Source: Crocosphaera sp. (lineage in GTDB: Bacteria > Cyanobacteriota > Cyanobacteriia > Cyanobacteriales > Microcystaceae). Taken from it: a stretch of 64,000 nt of DNA. The stretch lies in contig NZ_JASJEB010000004.1 of assembly GCF_030064895.1 (NCBI RefSeq), forward strand, positions 33,066-97,065. Reading direction: 5' to 3'. The stretch's first letter is position 1, and every line of letters begins with the position of its first letter. The position numbers and the translations under genes were made by a program. Of this stretch, positions 60,685-64,000 are shown piece after piece. The notes below the pieces were generated by a model, which ran no database searches, had not been told where the DNA came from, and was given only the letters and a program-made list of their open reading frames with translations.

Positions 60685-63204
60685 ATGAAAGATTATTTTT
60701 TAGGTCATAAGTTAACCAAGATACTATCAACTGGACTCTGTTTTAGCTTAGGATTATTTCCTCTGTGGGGAGATAATCTCCCTGTTTATGGTGCAGAAAG
60801 GGTGGTTTTTTCTCTTTCTGTACTGGGGGATTTTTCTGTATCTGTAGATTCTCTAGAAGCATTTGCCAAAGAAGGCAAAATTAATCGAGATTTTGCTTTA
60901 TATGCGAATAACTTAGATGCGAAAACTTTGGAAAATTTGCGTCAAGTTTTGAATCAAAGGTTTGATGCTGACCCCGTTATGGTTTCTCGTTTATTACGAC
61001 GAGGAATAGGGGAAGCATTACTAAAACGCATGGGACAACTTGTTCAAATGGAGGGGAATGTTAATGGTTTTTATGGACTCCGTTCTGCTTTAGTTTTAGC
61101 TGCATTGGATGAATCTGAAGGACTAACCTTAATTAATGTTATGCGGTATTTTCCTCGGCAAGATATTCGCATTAACACCGATTTACTGTTTGATTTAGCT
61201 CAAGAATTTGCTACTTTATTCGAGTATGGAGATGCTACTGTAGAAGCGATCGCTCAACAAGGAAAATTAGAAGCAGCTAATGAGGAAGAAATAAATCAAG
61301 AAATATTACCTGATTTAGTTGAAACGGGGGACATAGAAGTTATCAAAACCTCTCGCAAGTTTGAAATTAATAAGATTAGACAAACTCCTTTAGGACTATC
61401 TCCTTCCTATTCTTTAAATGTGGATTTTTATCTACCTAAAAATCTAGAAAAACCTGCCCCTTTAGTAATTATTAGTCATGGGTTTGGTTCTTATCCTGAT
61501 AATTATCAAATTGCTCAACATTTAGCTTCTTATGGTTTTGCGGTTGCTATTCCTCAACATTTAGGTAGCGATTTGGCTTATAGAGAAAGTTTTTTAGAGG
61601 GAAATATACGCATTGATATTAGTCCTTTTGAATATATTAGTCGTCCTTCTGATATTAGAGAATTATTAGATGAAATTGAAACTTTAGTTAAAACTGATTC
61701 GCAGTGGAGTCAACAAATTGATCTAGAAAGAATTGGTGTTTTAGGACATTCTTTAGGAGGCGTAACTGCTTTAAGTTTGGCAGGGGCAACTATCAATCTT
61801 CCACGACTAAAAGAAATTTGTCAAGACACCAATTTAATTCTTAATCCGGCTGGTTTATTACAATGTCGTGCTGATTATTTACCTCCAGGTAATTATAATT
61901 TTAAAGATCCTAGAATCAAGACTGTGATAGCATTACATCCTTTAAGTAGTGTTATTTTTGGACCGGAAGGTATGGGTAAAATTGATATCCCTATTTTAAT
62001 GGTTGCAGGAAGTAAGGATCTGGTTTCGCCCACCATTCAAGAACAAATACATCCCTTTGTTTGGATAAAAAGTCCTCAAAAATACCTATCTTTATTAGTG
62101 CCAGGAACTCATTTTTCTACTATCTTACAACCTGATACCCAAGGAGTGGAAACTTTACCAGAATTCTTACTAGGAAATAATGCGGATTTAGGACGGCCTT
62201 ATTTTAATAGTTTAGCAGTAGCTTTCTTCAAATTACATTTAACTGAAGATGATCAATATAGTTCTTATTTAACCAGTTCTTACCATCAAGAAATTAGTCA
62301 AGAAAGACTTAAAGTTCACCTAATTAAAAATCTTACTCCTCAACAATTACAAGCTTCTTATGACGGGAAACCACCCACTCCTATTATTCCGAAAACTGTG
62401 GTTGCTTCTCAACAAGAATCCCAAGAAACTATCTTAGAAGAAATAAAAAGAACAGGAATTATTAAAGTAGGACTAAGATTAGATACACCTCCCTTTGGTT
62501 ATCTAGATGAACAGGGAAATTATACAGGTTACTGTGGTGATTTTATTCGAGAATTTAGCCAATATTTACAAAACAAATATAATGTTCAATTGTCGGTAGA
62601 TGTTATTACAATTCCTTCAACAGAACAAACGAGATTTAATTTAGTTAAGGATAACATTGTTCATCTGGAATGTGGACCTAATACCATTGATAATAATATT
62701 GATGGCGTTAGCTTTTCTAACATATTTTTTATTAGCGGAACACAATTCTTTGTCAAAAAAGATAATCCAATTAATATTAGAAGTTCTGGACAATTAGAAG
62801 GTAAAAAGATTGGGGTATTAAGAAATACAACAACAGAAAGATTTATCCAAGAAAAATATAAACAAACAGAAATTATTTATTTTGAAGGCAATAATGCTTC
62901 GAGGGAAGGGATAGAAAAAGTTATCAATGACCAAATTGATTTATTTGCCGATGATGGTATTTTATTACTAGGAAAAATGAAACAAGAAAATTTAAGCTTA
63001 GACAACTATAAAATAATTCCAAATCGTCCCCTAACTTGTGAATTTTATGGTATGATTTTGCCCGAAAATGATCAGGAATGGTTAGGAATAGTTAATGAAT
63101 TTATTGGTAGCAAAAATACTAAACCGATTTGGGATAAATGGTTTAAAGAACTGGTTCCTTATGTATTGTTAGATTTAGATTATTGTGTTAATAATACCAA
63201 TTAA
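60685..63204 (+). CDS. Alpha/beta hydrolase (DUF1400) fused to a family-3 solute-binding domain
   Basis: The 839-residue protein has a signal-like N-terminus. Residues about 30-160 are a DUF1400 region (VVFSLSVLGDFSVSVDSLEA). An alpha/beta hydrolase follows with GHSLGG at 353-358 (Ser355), a late TVIALHPLSSVIFGPEGMGK, and the His in LVPGTHFST. From about 584 to the end is a periplasmic-binding (SBP bac_3) domain: RTGIIKVGLRLDTPPFGYLD, then GYCGDFIREFSQYL, and IGVLRNTTTERFIQ. The first part alone is a common cyanobacterial esterase. The added binding domain is unusual; the reading frame is continuous with no sign of a frameshift. Confidence 0.88.
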   Translation: MKDYFLGHKLTKILSTGLCFSLGLFPLWGDNLPVYGAERVVFSLSVLGDFSVSVDSLEAFAKEGKINRDFALYANNLDAKTLENLRQVLNQRFDADPVMVSRLLRRGIGEALLKRMGQLVQMEGNVNGFYGLRSALVLAALDESEGLTLINVMRYFPRQDIRINTDLLFDLAQEFATLFEYGDATVEAIAQQGKLEAANEEEINQEILPDLVETGDIEVIKTSRKFEINKIRQTPLGLSPSYSLNVDFYLPKNLEKPAPLVIISHGFGSYPDNYQIAQHLASYGFAVAIPQHLGSDLAYRESFLEGNIRIDISPFEYISRPSDIRELLDEIETLVKTDSQWSQQIDLERIGVLGHSLGGVTALSLAGATINLPRLKEICQDTNLILNPAGLLQCRADYLPPGNYNFKDPRIKTVIALHPLSSVIFGPEGMGKIDIPILMVAGSKDLVSPTIQEQIHPFVWIKSPQKYLSLLVPGTHFSTILQPDTQGVETLPEFLLGNNADLGRPYFNSLAVAFFKLHLTEDDQYSSYLTSSYHQEISQERLKVHLIKNLTPQQLQASYDGKPPTPIIPKTVVASQQESQETILEEIKRTGIIKVGLRLDTPPFGYLDEQGNYTGYCGDFIREFSQYLQNKYNVQLSVDVITIPSTEQTRFNLVKDNIVHLECGPNTIDNNIDGVSFSNIFFISGTQFFVKKDNPINIRSSGQLEGKKIGVLRNTTTERFIQEKYKQTEIIYFEGNNASREGIEKVINDQIDLFADDGILLLGKMKQENLSLDNYKIIPNRPLTCEFYGMILPENDQEWLGIVNEFIGSKNTKPIWDKWFKELVPYVLLDLDYCVNNTN

Positions 63205-63264
63205 TAACTAAAATTTTTCATGCCAAAATAATCTTATAAACCGTATCAAACTGTCAATCATTTC

Positions 63265-63381
63265 TATAGCACTACGCATTAATGTTAGGAGATTTTATTT
63301 ATTTGGCGTTGCCTGTTTCCCTTTTCCCTGTTCCCTAAAACAAAAATCTATGTGTCCTAACCATTTTTTGTAATGCCATAG
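63265..63381. repeat. 117-bp MITE-like element with ~27-bp terminal inverted repeats
   Basis: The left end CTATAGCACTACGCATTAAT then GTTAGGA matches the complement of the right end (CTATGGCATTACAAAAAATG then GTTAGGA) with a handful of mismatches. The core has no coding frame. Its right half is shared with the partial copies at 60621-60684 and 49443-49474. IS630-type elements have such TIRs and insert at TA, so this may be a derivative of one. Confidence 0.7.
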
Positions 63382-63383
63382 TT

Positions 63384-63794
63384 TTATTTGGAAAAGGCTG
63401 GATGTGCTTTGGCAAATTTTTGCTCAAAAGGACCTTCTTTTACCTCTAATAGCAATGCTTGTTCAGATAAACATTCGACACTATGAATTTCACCAGGAGC
63501 AAATTCAACTAAAGGTAAAGGATCATTAGCGTTGACAATGAAAGTTTTTTTAATGGAGCCTGTATCATCAAAAATATTGATTGAAATCTCACCTTTGATA
63601 ACAGTAAACATCTCCCATTGATGAGCTAATTCATGATAATGAGGCTCAACATAGCTTTCTTTAACAAGAGCAATTAACAGGCGTTGTACCTTATCCTGAT
63701 GGGATTTATGGAATAAGTAATGAACTCGTTTTCTAGGTGAAACTTCAGCACGAGAATATAATTCTTGTAACTCATCCTCATTAAGCATTCGCAT
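63384..63794 (-). CDS. WbuC-family cupin metalloprotein
   Basis: The protein is a cupin barrel of about 136 residues with the WbuC-type metal site: VEPHYHELAHQWEMFTVIKG (two His and Glu) and a late GEIHSVECLSE. The N-terminus has MLNEDELQELYSRAEVSPRK and HYLFHKSHQDKVQRLLIAL, as in WbuC family members near surface-polysaccharide genes. The role is unknown. I chose the ATG at 63794; a TTG four codons earlier is possible. It is convergent with the fusion gene, with the MITE-like repeat between the two stops. Confidence 0.85.
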   Translation of the reverse strand: MRMLNEDELQELYSRAEVSPRKRVHYLFHKSHQDKVQRLLIALVKESYVEPHYHELAHQWEMFTVIKGEISINIFDDTGSIKKTFIVNANDPLPLVEFAPGEIHSVECLSEQALLLEVKEGPFEQKFAKAHPAFSK

Positions 63795-63878
63795 TCTGTA
63801 GATCAAATATAGTTAAAACTCATTATAGTCTTAATCATACTTGTTTAATCCTCGTCTAAAAATAGAATTTGTTGACGC

Positions 63879-63901
63879 TCTCCTGGCTAAAGCCGAGGAG
63901 A
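63879..63901. repeat. Hairpin end of an IS200/IS605-type element
   Basis: TCTCCTGGCT and AGCC-G-AGGAGA pair with one bulged base. The surrounding CTCCTCGGCTTTAGCC-type sequence, read on the minus strand, is typical of the right ends of cyanobacterial IS200/IS605 (TnpB) elements, and is followed by GTCAA. It probably marks the end of an element that continues past the window. Confidence 0.55.
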
Positions 63902-63970
63902 TTCATAACGAATCCCTGTCGGGATGGTTATTTTCTTGATTAAATAGACTTAACTGCAAAGTATATTCAC

Positions 63971-64000
63971 TCAAGTTCCCAGGCACATCACGTTTGCTCT
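63971..64000 (-). CDS. C-terminal fragment of a possible transposon-encoded (TnpB-type) protein
   Basis: On the minus strand the last nine codons before a stop at 63971 read RANVMCLGT. The gene continues beyond the window edge. Only the position, 70 bases before an IS200/IS605-type hairpin, suggests a TnpB-like ORF. Nine residues cannot prove it. Confidence 0.3.
   Translation of the reverse strand, partial: RANVMCLGT

Overview
This window is cyanobacterial chromosome. The evidence is an intact psaC (photosystem I iron-sulfur subunit), the start of ycf35 behind a DUF2997 gene, a Cph1-type phytochrome with its response regulator, a DUF3285 gene, and many copies of the HIP1 octamer GCGATCGC. 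A HupW-type hydrogenase protease suggests an organism with an uptake hydrogenase, which usually means a nitrogen fixer. The AT-rich sequence and gene set fit a unicellular Crocosphaera/Cyanothece-like genome. That genus-level placement is inference, because no database search was possible.

Layout. 1-1.7 kb: ycf35 start, DUF2997 and a lone DppC-type permease. 1.8-6.7 kb: a minus-strand pseudopilin operon (PilX/HpsA-like, PilV-like, GspH-like, PilW-like) interrupted by an internally deleted IscB element. 7.3-13.5 kb: a caspase-fold protein that has lost its catalytic dyad, then a GldA/GldF/GldG-like ABC system with a DUF4340 protein. 13.8-15.2 kb: leuB and tRNA-Glu with clear promoter and terminator. 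15.3-21 kb: a flippase-like protein, a repeat-rich protein, a histidine kinase, and a three-gene MotA/ExbB plus paired ExbD-like operon. 21-25 kb: a Coq4-like protein, HupW, a sulfotransferase, CobD and HU. 25-31 kb: a zinc-ribbon membrane protein, PsaC, a double-RCK membrane protein, an MlaE-type permease and PyrD. 31-40 kb: an aminotransferase, a PEP-CTERM phytase-like esterase, a serpin, ExbB/ExbD, a VWA protein and a GntR regulator. 40-49 kb: a second ABC exporter pair, phytochrome and regulator, a Uma2 nuclease, gluconokinase, a secreted CYTH-like protein and a YqeK-like HD hydrolase. 49-54 kb: a P-loop ATPase plus TPR pair bracketed by dispersed repeats. 54-64 kb: an M14 peptidase, a desaturase/SDR fusion, YbeY, DgkA, TrpG/PabA, a Tat-exported MBL-fold protein, an unusual hydrolase/solute-binding fusion, a WbuC cupin and the edge of an IS200/IS605-type element.

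Most of the window is ordinary core metabolism and envelope functions. The points that stand out are: (1) the three-gene proton-channel operon with two ExbD-like partners, only one of which keeps the membrane aspartate; (2) the catalytically dead caspase-like protein next to a Gld-type ABC system; (3) the miniature IscB remnant inside a pseudopilin operon; (4) the ATPase/TPR pair between two copies of a ~100-bp repeat; (5) the hydrolase/solute-binding fusion flanked by MITE-like repeats; and (6) several families of short, non-coding, MITE-like repeats. No CRISPR array, rRNA or prophage was seen.
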